From Lachnospiraceae bacterium (GTDB lineage: Bacteria; Bacillota; Clostridia; Lachnospirales; Lachnospiraceae): 64,000 bases of DNA. The stretch is from contig JAUNIX010000006.1 in the NCBI GenBank assembly GCA_030523275.1, positions 40,373 to 104,372 of the forward strand, given 5' to 3'. Of this stretch, positions 1-8,632 are shown one piece after another. A model generated the notes under the pieces. The model saw only the letters and a list, made by a program, of their open reading frames with translations, was not told the origin of the DNA and made no database searches. Both the position numbers and the translations under genes were made by a program. Positions within the stretch are counted from its first letter, which is position 1, and every line of letters starts with the position of its first letter.

Positions 1-2
1 CG

Positions 3-212
3 GTTCCTCATTTGATAAAAAGTTTGTTTCATACAACAAAACCAATTTTAATGATTCCGGCTTGTTTTTTAGGTGGAGGAATCTTTTGTTTGTTCTGTGA
101 TTTTTTAAGTCGAATGATGTTTGCACCAATGGAGATTTCAGTTAGCACCGTCACATCGGTATTCGGTGCACCAATTGTAATTTATATTATGGTAAGACAA
201 AAAAAGGAGTGA
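3..212 (+). CDS. FecCD-type iron-siderophore ABC permease, C-terminal fragment
   Basis: Only the last 69 codons lie in the window; the gene starts upstream. The reading frame opens with VPHL, which matches the conserved VPH(I/L)xR segment of FecCD/BtuC permeases. Two hydrophobic segments follow, and the ending (VFGAPIVIYIMVRQKK) corresponds to the family's closing GaPfFlyLL segment. The family forms the membrane channel that moves ferric siderophores, haem or cobalamin into the cytoplasm. The stop codon lies 6 bp before the ATPase gene, so the two are co-transcribed. The substrate cannot be decided from this fragment. Confidence 0.85.
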   Translation, partial: VPHLIKSLFHTTKPILMIPACFLGGGIFCLFCDFLSRMMFAPMEISVSTVTSVFGAPIVIYIMVRQKKE

Positions 213-218
213 TTTCAC

Positions 219-1004
219 ATGTGCAAACAAGAATATTATTTCCAGACCAAACAGTTTACCGTCGGATATGATGGGATACCAATTGTTTCTGATATTGAAA
301 TTCGTTTAAAACGTGGAGAAATCCTCTCTTTGATCGGACCAAATGGTGCTGGGAAAACAACGATATTACGAAGTATCATCAAGCAATTAAAACCAATCGC
401 AGGAGTGGCAGTGCTTGATCAGGTTTCTATGACAAGTATAAATTTGTCTCAGTTATCAAAACAGATGGCGGTTGTATTGACTGATCGTTTGCAGACCGAA
501 ATGATGACAGTTGAGGATGTTGTAGAAACCGGAAGGCATCCTTATACGGGAAAGTTTGGCATATTAAGTGACAGTGATCATTTGATTGTGGCGGATGCAA
601 TGGAACGAACTCGGATTACTAACATGAAAGATCAGGATTTTACGAAAATTAGCGATGGTCAAAAGCAAAGAGTTATGTTGGCACGTGCTCTGGCTCAGCA
701 ACCGGATATTATTATTCTTGATGAGCCGACCTCTTTTTTAGATATCAAATATAAATTAGAATTTTTATCTATCATACATAAGCTTTCAAGAGAGAATAAA
801 CTTACGGTTATCATGTCACTCCATGAAGTGGAACTTGCACAAAAGATTTCTGATCAGATTGCCTGTTTCCGCAATGGATATATGGATCGATATGGTCCGC
901 CAAAAGAAATTTTTTCAAATGATTATTTATTAGAACTATATGATATTCAGATGGAACAATTAACCCCTGTATTTCAGGAAATGATAAAAAATGAATATAG
1001 ATAA
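219..1004 (+). CDS. ABC transporter ATP-binding protein, siderophore/iron type (FecE-like)
   Basis: This 261-residue ATPase should power the permease encoded just upstream. Walker A is at residues 40-48 (GPNGAGKTT). The signature is SDGQ at 145-148 instead of SGGQ, Walker B is IIILDEP at about 164-170, and the H-loop His is near 202 (SLHEV). The usual Q-loop glutamine position reads VLTD; I believe this is shared by clostridial relatives, but I could not check. A strong AAGGAG lies 9 nt before the ATG. A strong hairpin follows, so this is the last gene of the transporter operon. The binding protein must lie upstream of the window. Confidence 0.9.
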   Translation: MCKQEYYFQTKQFTVGYDGIPIVSDIEIRLKRGEILSLIGPNGAGKTTILRSIIKQLKPIAGVAVLDQVSMTSINLSQLSKQMAVVLTDRLQTEMMTVEDVVETGRHPYTGKFGILSDSDHLIVADAMERTRITNMKDQDFTKISDGQKQRVMLARALAQQPDIIILDEPTSFLDIKYKLEFLSIIHKLSRENKLTVIMSLHEVELAQKISDQIACFRNGYMDRYGPPKEIFSNDYLLELYDIQMEQLTPVFQEMIKNEYR

Positions 1005-1016
1005 AAGAAATTAGTG

Positions 1017-1065
1017 AAAAACAGCCTAAACCTTTAAGAGATACAAAGATTTAGGCTGTTTTTTG
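1017..1065. terminator. Bidirectional intrinsic terminator
   Basis: Perfect stem AAACAGCCTAAA / TTTAGGCTGTTT around a loop of about 20 nt, with a T-run on the top strand and the mirrored A-run on the other side. It lies between the convergent ABC ATPase and TetR genes and can serve both. Confidence 0.85.
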
Positions 1066-1095
1066 AAGGTAAGAAGGTTTTCATTTATCTATATC

Positions 1096-1130
1096 ATAAA
1101 AAATGCTCTGCAAAATATGACAAGATGCAT
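1096..1130 (+). repeat. Degenerate copy of the intergenic repeat, module B
   Basis: The stretch ATAAAAAATGCTCTGC...GACAAGATGCAT matches module B of the full element at 17657-17691 (ATAAAAAACGCTCCGC...GACCAGATGCAT) with several substitutions. It sits between a terminator and the end of the TetR gene. No clear palindrome (module A) or module C is attached, so this looks like an eroded relic. Confidence 0.55.
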
Positions 1131-1140
1131 ATAGAAAAAA

Positions 1141-1722
1141 CTAAAGAGGCTCTGCCATAAAAAAAGCCAATCCATGTAATGAAACTTCTGCAATTAGTTT
1201 TGCGATTTCATTTTTGTCTGTTTTTAAATTCTCATCATACCATTTCCATAAAATTCCCATAAATCCGGCAATCGAAAAGGAATAAATGTATTCTGCATAT
1301 TTTTCTTGTATTTTGGTATCGAACATTTCTTCAATACATCGTTTTTCTACTTCCAATATGATTTTATTTTGAAAATCAAACGGTTCTGAATTACTCCGTA
1401 GTGCACCGAAAAAATTCTGGTGTTCTTCCAAATAGGTTAGAATATTTAATATTAATTGCATTCCTTCTGATTCAGGGCCAGATGGCTGGAAGGATTCTAA
1501 ATATTTTTGAATGTCTTTCGTGACTTCTTGTTGAATCTGTTCTAATAAATCATAGGCGTCTTTATAGTGACTATAAAAAGTTCCACGGTTTACATCTGCA
1601 ATTTCACATATTTCTTTTACTGTAATTTTTTCAATTGGTTTTTCTGCTAACAGGTCCAAAAATGCATCGGTAATCATTTTTCTTGTATATTGAACTCGTC
1701 GGTCTATTTTTCTCTTTTCCAT
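1141..1722 (-). CDS. TetR/AcrR family transcriptional regulator
   Basis: This 193-residue protein has an N-terminal TetR helix-turn-helix at about residues 12-58. The recognition region reads ITVKEICEIADVNRGTFYSHY, very close to the family consensus; the rest is the variable helical ligand-binding domain. It is transcribed divergently from the MMPL exporter gene, and the shared intergenic region carries an inverted repeat. By analogy with TetR-exporter pairs it probably represses the exporter and releases it on ligand binding. The ligand is unknown. The start has a reasonable GAGGA site upstream on the minus strand. Confidence 0.88.
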   Translation of the reverse strand: MEKRKIDRRVQYTRKMITDAFLDLLAEKPIEKITVKEICEIADVNRGTFYSHYKDAYDLLEQIQQEVTKDIQKYLESFQPSGPESEGMQLILNILTYLEEHQNFFGALRSNSEPFDFQNKIILEVEKRCIEEMFDTKIQEKYAEYIYSFSIAGFMGILWKWYDENLKTDKNEIAKLIAEVSLHGLAFFMAEPL

Positions 1723-1762
1723 AAATTGTCCTCTTTTCTATACTATCGTACATAATAAAACA

Positions 1763-1786
1763 AAAGTGTTTGAAAACAAACATTTT
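1763..1786. promoter_or_regulatory. Candidate TetR operator (inverted repeat)
   Basis: AAAGTGTTTG-AAAA-CAAACATTTT is an inverted repeat with 10-nt arms and one mismatch. It lies between the divergent tetR and MMPL genes, about 15 bp upstream of the exporter's -35 box. Position and symmetry suit a TetR dimer site; binding is inferred. Confidence 0.5.
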
Positions 1787-1801
1787 TGAAAATATTGATG
1801 A

Positions 1802-1830
1802 TTGCATTTGTTTGATGTCCTTATTATAAT
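1802..1830 (+). promoter_or_regulatory. Promoter for the MMPL exporter operon
   Basis: TTGCAT (1802-1807), a 17-bp spacer and a perfect TATAAT (1825-1830), followed by a leader of about 65 nt before the chosen ATG. The leader carries a direct repeat of ATGTACAAAAAA. Confidence 0.6.
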
Positions 1831-1902
1831 ATGGAACAACAAATAAATCAACACATGTACAAAAAAAGTATTTATGTACAAAAAACGACAGGAGTTGAAA
1901 AA

Positions 1903-4011
1903 ATGAATCATTTGTTAAACGCGATGATACGATTTAAGAAGCAGATTGTTGTTTGTTTTTTGGTTGCAGCTGCAATCTGTGCCTTTTTGTCCAGCGGGGT
2001 AAAGGTAAATTATAACATGGTAGATTATTTACCTGATTCCGCGCCATCTACAAAGGCATTGGATCTGATGGATGATGAATTTGATGAGTCAGTTCCAAAT
2101 GCCAGAGTTATGATAAAAGATACCTCTGTGGCACAAGCCATGGAGTATAAAGAAAAATTGGAAAATGTAAAAGGTGTTTCTGATGTCACTTGGCTAGATG
2201 ATGTCATTGACATCAAAAAACCTTTAGAGACACAAGATCAGGATACGGTTGATGATTATTACAAAGATCGCAATGCCGTGATTTCTCTTTCCATTGAAGA
2301 CGGAAAAGAAGTGGAGGCGACCGATGCTATTTATAAGATCATTGGTAAATCAAATGCACTAGCTGGTGAAGCAGTTGACACTGCAGCATCAATCAAAGGT
2401 TCTAGCTCAGAAATTACAGGTGCCCTTGGAATCTTACTGCCAATTATCGTTATTTTATTACTAATTACAACTACATCATACGTGGAACCATTCTTATTTT
2501 TGGCAGCCATCGGTGTTTCCGTACTATTAAATATGGGAACCAATCTTATCTTTGGCGAGGTTTCTTTTGTGACGAATGCGGTAGGTCCAATTTTACAGTT
2601 AGCTGTTTCTTTAGACTATGCAATTTTCCTACTCAATAGTTTTAAGAAATATCGGGAGGAATTACCAGATATAGATCAGGCTATGAAAATGGCAGTCAGA
2701 CGTTCTTTTTCATCGATTATGGCAAGTGCAACGACAACATTGTTTGGATTCATGGCGTTAATGTTTATGAAATTTAAGATTGGGGCTGATTTAGGAACAA
2801 TATTAGTAAAAGGAATTTTCCTTAGTTTTATAAGTGTTATTGTATTTTTACCTTGTCTTACATTATGTTGTTATAAGCTATTGGATAAGACGAAACATAA
2901 AGAAATCTTCCCAAAACTTCCATGGATTGGAAACAAACTTTTAAAACTTCGTATACCAGTATTTTTACTTGTTATGACCTTGCTTGTACCTTGTTATCTT
3001 GGTCAAGGTAAAACGGATTTTAAATACGGAACAGGTGAGATGGCTGCTGGAGGAAGAAATGATAAAGATGCAAAAGAGATAGAAAAGATTTTTGGTAAAT
3101 CCAATGCTATGGTTATTATGGTTCCAAAAGGTGATGTCGGAAAAGAAGCCATGCTAAGTAGAGAACTTGGCGAGATAGATCATGTGACTTCCGTTTTATC
3201 TTATGCAAAAACAGTTGGAAGCGAATTGCCGGTCAAATTTCTCGATCAGGAGTTGCAAGATAAGTTTTATTCGGAGCACTATGCAAGAATTGTTTTAGAT
3301 ACCGATACGGAACAAGAAGGTGAAGAAGCATTTGCACTTGTGGAAAAAGTGCAAAATAAAGCAGAAGAATACTATGGGGATCAAGTTCATTCCTGTGGAA
3401 GCAGTATCAATCTGTATGACATGAAACATGTAATTGATAAAGATAATAAAAATGTAAATATGCTATCCATATTGGCAATTGCGGCTGTTTTATTGTTGAC
3501 ATTTAAATCGTTATCTTTCCCATTGATTTTGCTATTGACAATTGAAGCAGCCATTTGGATCAATCTATCAGTTCCATATTTTACAGGGGACAGCATAAAT
3601 TTCCTTGGATATTTAGTTATCAATACTGTTCAGTTAGGAGCTACTGTTGATTATGCAATTCTCTTTAGCGATCATTATCGCGAAAAACGAGTGCTCATGC
3701 CAAAGAAAAAGGCGGCAGAGCAGACACTGACAGAAAATTTTGAATCCATTTTTACTTCTGCATCGATTTTGACCAGTGCAGGATTATGCCTGAATGTAAC
3801 ATCCTCTAATCCGATCATTGGGCAATTGGGTATGTTGTTAGCAAGAGGAACATTTTTATCATTTTTATTAGTTTTGGTATTCTTACCAGGCATTTTAATT
3901 GGATTAGATTCGATTGTAGAAAAAACAACGTTAGGAACAAGATTTTATCACAAAAACGAGGAAAGAAAATCAAAAAAATATAAGTTAGAACCTTACAAGG
4001 AGGGCATTTAA
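1903..4011 (+). CDS. MMPL/RND-superfamily membrane exporter (YdfJ-like)
   Basis: The protein has 702 residues from this start. The layout is a short cytoplasmic N-terminus, one membrane helix, an extracellular domain, a block of five helices with the family motif region (LAVSLDYAIFLLNSF), then a repeat of the same layout with the second motif LGATVDYAILFSDHYR. This internal duplication is typical of MMPL proteins, which export lipids or small molecules using the proton gradient. I chose the ATG at 1903 because GGAGTTGAAAAA precedes it; an upstream in-frame ATG at 1831 overlaps the promoter's -10. The next gene starts immediately after the stop codon. Regulation is probably by the divergent TetR protein. 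The cargo is unknown. Confidence 0.9.
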   Translation: MNHLLNAMIRFKKQIVVCFLVAAAICAFLSSGVKVNYNMVDYLPDSAPSTKALDLMDDEFDESVPNARVMIKDTSVAQAMEYKEKLENVKGVSDVTWLDDVIDIKKPLETQDQDTVDDYYKDRNAVISLSIEDGKEVEATDAIYKIIGKSNALAGEAVDTAASIKGSSSEITGALGILLPIIVILLLITTTSYVEPFLFLAAIGVSVLLNMGTNLIFGEVSFVTNAVGPILQLAVSLDYAIFLLNSFKKYREELPDIDQAMKMAVRRSFSSIMASATTTLFGFMALMFMKFKIGADLGTILVKGIFLSFISVIVFLPCLTLCCYKLLDKTKHKEIFPKLPWIGNKLLKLRIPVFLLVMTLLVPCYLGQGKTDFKYGTGEMAAGGRNDKDAKEIEKIFGKSNAMVIMVPKGDVGKEAMLSRELGEIDHVTSVLSYAKTVGSELPVKFLDQELQDKFYSEHYARIVLDTDTEQEGEEAFALVEKVQNKAEEYYGDQVHSCGSSINLYDMKHVIDKDNKNVNMLSILAIAAVLLLTFKSLSFPLILLLTIEAAIWINLSVPYFTGDSINFLGYLVINTVQLGATVDYAILFSDHYREKRVLMPKKKAAEQTLTENFESIFTSASILTSAGLCLNVTSSNPIIGQLGMLLARGTFLSFLLVLVFLPGILIGLDSIVEKTTLGTRFYHKNEERKSKKYKLEPYKEGI

Positions 4012-5797
4012 ATGAATCAGACAAGAAAAATAGCTGCAATGACTATGACTGGGATGTTATGTGTTTCTATGATTTCACAACCGGTTATGGCTGCATCAAA
4101 TAAAAATTATACAAAAGATGAAGTTGTCTACGGCAATTTACAAACAAATGGAAATATTGAAGAAGTTTATGTCGTCAATATGTTTGATGCCAAAAAAGAG
4201 CAAAAGATACAGGATTATGGAAAATATTCCTCAGTTGAAAATCTTACGAATACAGAAAAAATTGAAAAAGACAAAGATAAAATGACAATGAATGTTGAGA
4301 AAGGAAAATTTTATTATCAGGGAAACATGGTAGATGGTAGAAAATAGGCTTCCTTGGAAGATTGATATTCAGTATGAGTTAGATGACAAAAAGTATTCTG
4401 CCCAAGATTTAGCCGGAAAAAGTGGCCATTTAAAAATTCATATCAGAACGAGTAAGGATAAATCGGTGAATAAAACATTTTATGATAATTATTTACTTCA
4501 GATTAGCATGACAATGGATATGGAAAAGACAGAACATCTAAAAGCAAAGGATGCAACTTTAGCAGATGTGGGTGGTGATAAACAGATTGGTTATATGGTC
4601 ATGCCTGGAAAAGACGCTAATATTACACTGTCAGCGGATGTAAAAGACTTTGAAATGGAAGGTATACAAATATCAGCAGTTCCGTTTTCTATGGCAATCG
4701 ATTTACCAGATACTGACTCAATGACAGATGATATGAAAAAACTTTCGGATGCCATTGGTCAATTAAATTCTGGAACAAAAGAATTAGCGAAAGGTGTTGA
4801 TAGTTTAAATAGTGGAACCGGAGCATTGGCACAGGGGACTGCTCAGTTTGTGCAAGGATTAAATACGTTAGATGGTCAATCTGGAAATCTGGTTGCTGCA
4901 TCTGCAAAGATTGATTCCGCATTAAATACAATTTCGCAATCAATTAGTGGAATTGATATGGGAAGTCTTGATCAGTTGGGAACTTTGTGTAATGGAATGA
5001 ACCAGATGGCAGGTTCTCTTGATCAGCTGGCATCTGGTCTTGGTGGAATCGAATCTGCATATGCAAATGGCTATGCAAATTTAAAAGGAGCGATCAATAA
5101 TATTCTTGAAATATCTCAAAGTCGATTAAATGAGGTAAAAGAAAACTATCCAGATGACGCTACTGTTGGTGAACTAGTAGAATCTTATCAGGCGGCAAAA
5201 CGTGTAAAATCTGTATATCAAGACGAGAAGAATAAACTGGAAAAACCAATGCAGATTGGCGAGTTAGAATCGGGAATTCGAAAAACATCATCTGGTTTAA
5301 AACAAATGTCTAGCCAGTTAAAAGATGCCTCAGGAAAGACAGACATGAAGAAATCAATGCAACAATTAAGTTCAGGCATGTCTACATTGTCTAAAAATTA
5401 TTCTCAATTTCATAACGGATTAAAAGCCTATACTGGTGGTGTTGGGAAACTGGCACAGGCAGGGGAATCATTGGCTCAGGGTGCGTATCGTTTAAGCGAA
5501 GGAACAAAGAAATTAAATCAGGGAACAGGGCAGCTTGCAGATGGAACAAATCAACTTCATATCAATACAAAAGATATGCCAAAAGAAGTGCAAAAGCAGA
5601 TCGATGATGCAGTGAAAGAGTATGATAAATCCGATTTTAAACCGGTTTCCTTTACATCAAATAAAAATAAAGATGTCGAGCAAGTACAGTTTGTATTAAA
5701 AACAGAGAAAATTGAAAAACAAGAAGTTAAAAAAGTCAAAGCCCAAGAAAATACAGATACCAGTATTTGGACAAAAATAAAAAATTTATTTAAATAG
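4012..5797 (+). pseudogene. Secreted YhgE/Pip-like heptad-repeat protein, split by a 7-bp tandem duplication
   Basis: Two overlapping frames together make one protein of about 592 residues. Frame one (4012-4347) starts with a clear signal peptide (MNQTRKIAAMTMTGMLCV...PVMAAS) and stops at TAG 4345. Frame two continues to 5797 with repeated SGTxxLAxGxxxLNxGT heptads, as in YhgE/Pip-type proteins, and a charged tail without a membrane anchor. At 4327-4340 the 7-mer ATGGTAG occurs twice in tandem. Removing one copy joins the frames as ...YYQGNMVENRLPWKIDIQYE..., which reads naturally. The gene follows the MMPL exporter with no gap and has its own AAGGAGGG, so the intact product is probably an extracellular partner of the exporter. 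The downstream frame has an ATG at 4334 but would lack a signal peptide. Confidence 0.85.
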
Positions 5798-5804
5798 CAA
5801 AAGG

Positions 5805-5843
5805 CAGCTCATCATAGTATTTTATTATGATGGGCTCTTTTTA
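5805..5843 (+). terminator. Intrinsic terminator of the MMPL operon
   Basis: Stem AGCTCATCATA / TATGATGGGCT with a short AT loop, followed by CTTTTTAA. It lies directly after the second frame of the split gene. Confidence 0.85.
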
Positions 5844-5921
5844 ACTTGCCGAGATAGGATATTCAGTGTATTGTAATAATAGAAAAGTATACATAGAGAA
5901 TCACTAAAAGGAGCAGATTTT

Positions 5922-6195
5922 TTGACAACTCAGATGCGCATCGGGCGTTTACCAGCGCGCATCAAGGATGAGAGAATCCCACTCTCACATGGTATGATCG
6001 GACAGGTGACAAATGGCGCGGATAAAGACATTTGAAAGACTTGTCTGTGAGGCAGCTGCCACTGGAAATCGAGATTTAGCAGTTGCGGCATTGAATCTAA
6101 ATCCCTTGTGTCAAAGTGATGCGGATGCTAATCTTGTGATTGATGAGTTAATGGAAGCGCATAAAGAATATTTACCTCAGTTTTTCGATAAGTAA
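5922..6195 (+). pseudogene. Remnant of a family 4 glycoside hydrolase (C-terminal end only)
   Basis: The frame at 6013-6195 (MARIKTFERLVCEAAATGNRDLAVAALNLNPL...EAHKEYLPQF) closely follows the C-terminus of GH4 phospho-glycosidases, whose usual pattern is vKxyErLxxeAaxtGdxxxAlxALxxhPl...LleaHxxYLPqF. The NAD-binding domain and active site are absent. Upstream, AAAAGGAG at 5907-5914 is followed by TTG 5922 and a 37-codon frame (contains RIGRLPARI) that overlaps the tail in a different phase, so at least one frameshift separates them. I could not place the upstream part firmly in GH4. It lies just before a dehydrogenase gene. Confidence 0.65.
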
Positions 6196-6211
6196 TAAGG
6201 AGATGATGCAA

Positions 6212-7192
6212 ATGAAAATCGCTGTTTTTAATTGCAGACCGGATGAAAAAGAATTTTTTGAAACATATTCAGAGCAGTATCAGGTGGAATTATCGGTGAC
6301 ATCTGACCCACCGACATTAACTAATATATCGATTGTAGAGGGCTGTATTGCGGCAAGTGTAATTACAACACCAATCGAGCGAGATTTATTAAACGCATGG
6401 AAAAGCAAAGGGATTCAAACAATATCTACAAGAACCGTTGGTTACGATCATATTGATCTGGAATATGCAAAAGAATTGGGAATTACCATATCCAATGTTA
6501 GTTACACACCGCATACTGTGGCTGAATATACGGTGATGACAATTTTAATGACAATTCGTAAGATGAAAACCATTCTTACGAGATATCAGGTTCAGGATTA
6601 TTCTTTATTTGACGTGCGAGGAAAAGAACTTCGCAACATGACAGTTGGTGTTGTTGGAACAGGAAAAATTGGGGAAATGGTCATTCAGAATCTGAGTGGT
6701 TTTGGATGTAAAATTTTAGCGTATGATCCTTATGAAAAGGAATCAGTGAAGTCATATGCAAACTATGTTACATTAGAAGACTTGTGGAAAGAAAGTGATT
6801 TGATCACATTTCATACTCCTGCAATCAAGAGTACTTACCATATGGTGAATAGAAAATCGTTACAGCAGATGAAATCAGGCGTTGCTCTTATTAACATGGC
6901 AAGAGGATCGATTATTGATACGGATGCTCTGATTGAAGCATTAGAGTCGGGGAGAGTTTCGGCGGCAGCTTTGGATGTCATTGAAAACGAGGGTAAGATT
7001 TATTATAATGATTATAAGCATACAGTAACAAAGAATCATGATATGGCTATTTTAAGTGCGATGCCAAATGTTTTAATGACACCGCATACAGCTTTTTTTA
7101 CCGATGAGGCAGTCAGTGATATGATTCATTATTCTTTGGAAAGTTGTGTAGCGGAAATCAATGGATCAGAGAATCCAAGAAAAGTGATATAA
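6212..7192 (+). CDS. D-2-hydroxyacid dehydrogenase, D-lactate dehydrogenase type
   Basis: The enzyme reduces pyruvate or another 2-keto acid with NADH to the D-hydroxyacid in the cytoplasm. The protein has 326 residues. The NAD-binding GxGxxG is at 149-154 (GTGKIG), followed by YDPY with an acidic residue that fits NAD. The catalytic set is R231 (NMARGS), E260 (DVIENE) and H292 (PHTAFFT), matching D-LDH R-E-H, and the segment ENEGKIYYND is especially D-LDH-like. I chose the ATG at 6212 because AAGGAG (6197-6202) gives 9-nt spacing; ATGs at 6203 and 6206 touch the SD. It forms an operon with the following alcohol dehydrogenase, 13 bp downstream, suggesting a fermentative redox role. Confidence 0.9.
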   Translation: MKIAVFNCRPDEKEFFETYSEQYQVELSVTSDPPTLTNISIVEGCIAASVITTPIERDLLNAWKSKGIQTISTRTVGYDHIDLEYAKELGITISNVSYTPHTVAEYTVMTILMTIRKMKTILTRYQVQDYSLFDVRGKELRNMTVGVVGTGKIGEMVIQNLSGFGCKILAYDPYEKESVKSYANYVTLEDLWKESDLITFHTPAIKSTYHMVNRKSLQQMKSGVALINMARGSIIDTDALIEALESGRVSAAALDVIENEGKIYYNDYKHTVTKNHDMAILSAMPNVLMTPHTAFFTDEAVSDMIHYSLESCVAEINGSENPRKVI

Positions 7193-7205
7193 AAGGAGGT
7201 AAGAA

Positions 7206-8372
7206 ATGAATAATTTTGTATACGACATCCCGGTCAAAGTCTATTTTGGAGAGAATCAACTTGGACATTTAGGCGAAGAATTGAGCAAATATGGAAAGAA
7301 AGTTCTTTTGACATACGGTGGTGGTTCCATCAAAAAAATTGGTTTGTATGATGAAGTGGTAGCTGAAATTAAAAAAGCAGGATTAGAATTGTTTGAATTA
7401 TCCGGAATTGAACCAAATCCAAGAATTGATTCCGTACGTGAGGGGACGAATATCTGTAAGAAAGAGAAAATAGATGTGTTATTGGCAGTCGGAGGAGGAT
7501 CTACTTTAGATGCAACGAAGTGGATGGCAGCCGGAGCCTGTGTGGAACATGATCCTTGGGATTTCTTTAGCAAATGGGCGCCGGTAGAAAAGGCTTTGCC
7601 AGTTGTGACCGTGTTGACACTTTCTGCAACCGGCTCCGAAATGGACTGTGGTGGCGTAGTCAGCAATCCGGAAACAAAAGATAAAATTGGTCGTATGGCA
7701 AGACCGTTGCTGCCAAAGGCATCATTCTTAGATCCAACAAAAACTTATACCGTCAGTCCATACCAGACAGCCTGTGGTGCAGCCGATATGATGAGTCATA
7801 TCATGGAAGTATATTTTGACATGGAACCGGGCATGTATATGTTAGATTGTTTTATGGAGAGCATGTTAAAAACAGTAATCAAATATGCACCAATTGCGAT
7901 GAAAGAACCAGATAATTATGAAGCGAGAGCGAATCTGATGTGGGTTTCCTCCTGGGCGATCAATGGATTTATCAATGGAGGAAGACAGATTGCATGGAGC
8001 TGTCATCCAATGGAGCATGAATTATCAGCAATTTATGATATCACACATGGATTGGGCTTAGCGATTTTAACCCCAAGATGGTTAGAATATTGTCTTGATG
8101 AGACGACTGTTTCTAAATATTATCAGTTTGGGGTCAATGTATTTGGCATTGATCCGAAGTTAGATGCAATGTCTGTGGCAAAAAAAAGCATCGAGATGTT
8201 AAGAGATTTCTTCTTTGAAACATTGCAGTTAAAGAGTACTTTTACAGAAGTTGGAATCAAAAAAGAAGATTTTCCAATTATGGCGAAAAAATCTTGTGGT
8301 GGCGATGTTCTTCCAGGATTTAAACCATTAAAGCAGGATGATATTGAAAAAATCTTTGAAATGTGTCTGTAA
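7206..8372 (+). CDS. Iron-containing alcohol dehydrogenase (butanol dehydrogenase type)
   Basis: This 388-residue enzyme belongs to the group III metal-dependent dehydrogenases and interconverts aldehydes and alcohols with NAD(P)H. The nucleotide-binding GGGS is at 97-100. The iron ligands are all present: D194 and H198 (ADMMSHIME), H267 (CHPMEHEL) and H281 (DITHGLG). The spacing matches the BdhA/YqdH subgroup. AAAAGGAGGT precedes the ATG. It pairs with the D-hydroxyacid dehydrogenase upstream, and a repeat copy and terminator follow. The exact substrate (butanal, glyoxal-type or sugar-derived aldehyde) cannot be decided. Confidence 0.92.
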   Translation: MNNFVYDIPVKVYFGENQLGHLGEELSKYGKKVLLTYGGGSIKKIGLYDEVVAEIKKAGLELFELSGIEPNPRIDSVREGTNICKKEKIDVLLAVGGGSTLDATKWMAAGACVEHDPWDFFSKWAPVEKALPVVTVLTLSATGSEMDCGGVVSNPETKDKIGRMARPLLPKASFLDPTKTYTVSPYQTACGAADMMSHIMEVYFDMEPGMYMLDCFMESMLKTVIKYAPIAMKEPDNYEARANLMWVSSWAINGFINGGRQIAWSCHPMEHELSAIYDITHGLGLAILTPRWLEYCLDETTVSKYYQFGVNVFGIDPKLDAMSVAKKSIEMLRDFFFETLQLKSTFTEVGIKKEDFPIMAKKSCGGDVLPGFKPLKQDDIEKIFEMCL

Positions 8373-8382
8373 TCAAAAGGGA

Positions 8383-8430
8383 TAAAAGCGGACAAGTCCA
8401 TCCCAACCCCTCTAAATCCTTCAGTCCCTG
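8383..8430 (-). repeat. Degenerate copy of the intergenic repeat, module C end
   Basis: AAAAGCGGACAAGTCC...CCTCTAAATCCTTCAGTCCCTG matches the outer end of module C at 17744-17795 (reverse orientation) and the copy at 63951-64000. The inner palindrome GGCGGAC/GTCCGCC is lost on one side. It starts 10 bp after the alcohol dehydrogenase stop and ends just before a terminator. Confidence 0.75.
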
Positions 8431-8436
8431 ATAATA

Positions 8437-8475
8437 AAACACCTTGTAAACATTGTTTACAGGGTGTTTTTTTGA
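8437..8475 (+). terminator. Intrinsic terminator after the alcohol dehydrogenase
   Basis: Stem AAACACCTTGTAAAC / GTTTACAGGGTGTTT with a 2-3 nt loop and a run of seven T residues. Confidence 0.9.
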
Positions 8476-8541
8476 CATCTGCTACTTTTTGTACATTATG
8501 TTAAGTCTATGTTATGCAATATGAAGAAAAATTTACATTTC

Positions 8542-8572
8542 TTAACTTTTGTATGATAGTTGCTAACATTTG
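8542..8572 (+). promoter_or_regulatory. Possible phosphate-regulon (PhoP/PhoB-type) site upstream of the pstS remnant
   Basis: TAACTTTTG (8543-8551) and TAACATTTG (8564-8572) are direct repeats spaced 21 bp apart, two helical turns, just ahead of a probable promoter for the phosphate-binding protein remnant. The spacing and TTAACW-like core resemble Pho boxes. The middle 11-bp unit is poorly conserved, so this is tentative. Confidence 0.3.
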
Positions 8573-8632
8573 AACTTGTTATATTAATGATATAGTAATA
8601 AAGGAAAATGGAAGAATAGGAAGGAAGTTCGT

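Noticed and set aside
4334..5797. Downstream frame as an independent gene starting at ATG 4334.
   Set aside because: No signal peptide and no well-placed ribosome site, and the join to the upstream frame is exact when one 7-mer is removed.
5842..5856. TAACTTGCCGAGA occurs after the terminators at 5842 and again at about 56347.
   Set aside because: Only 13 bases match, and a match of that length is expected by chance many times in 64 kb; flanks differ.
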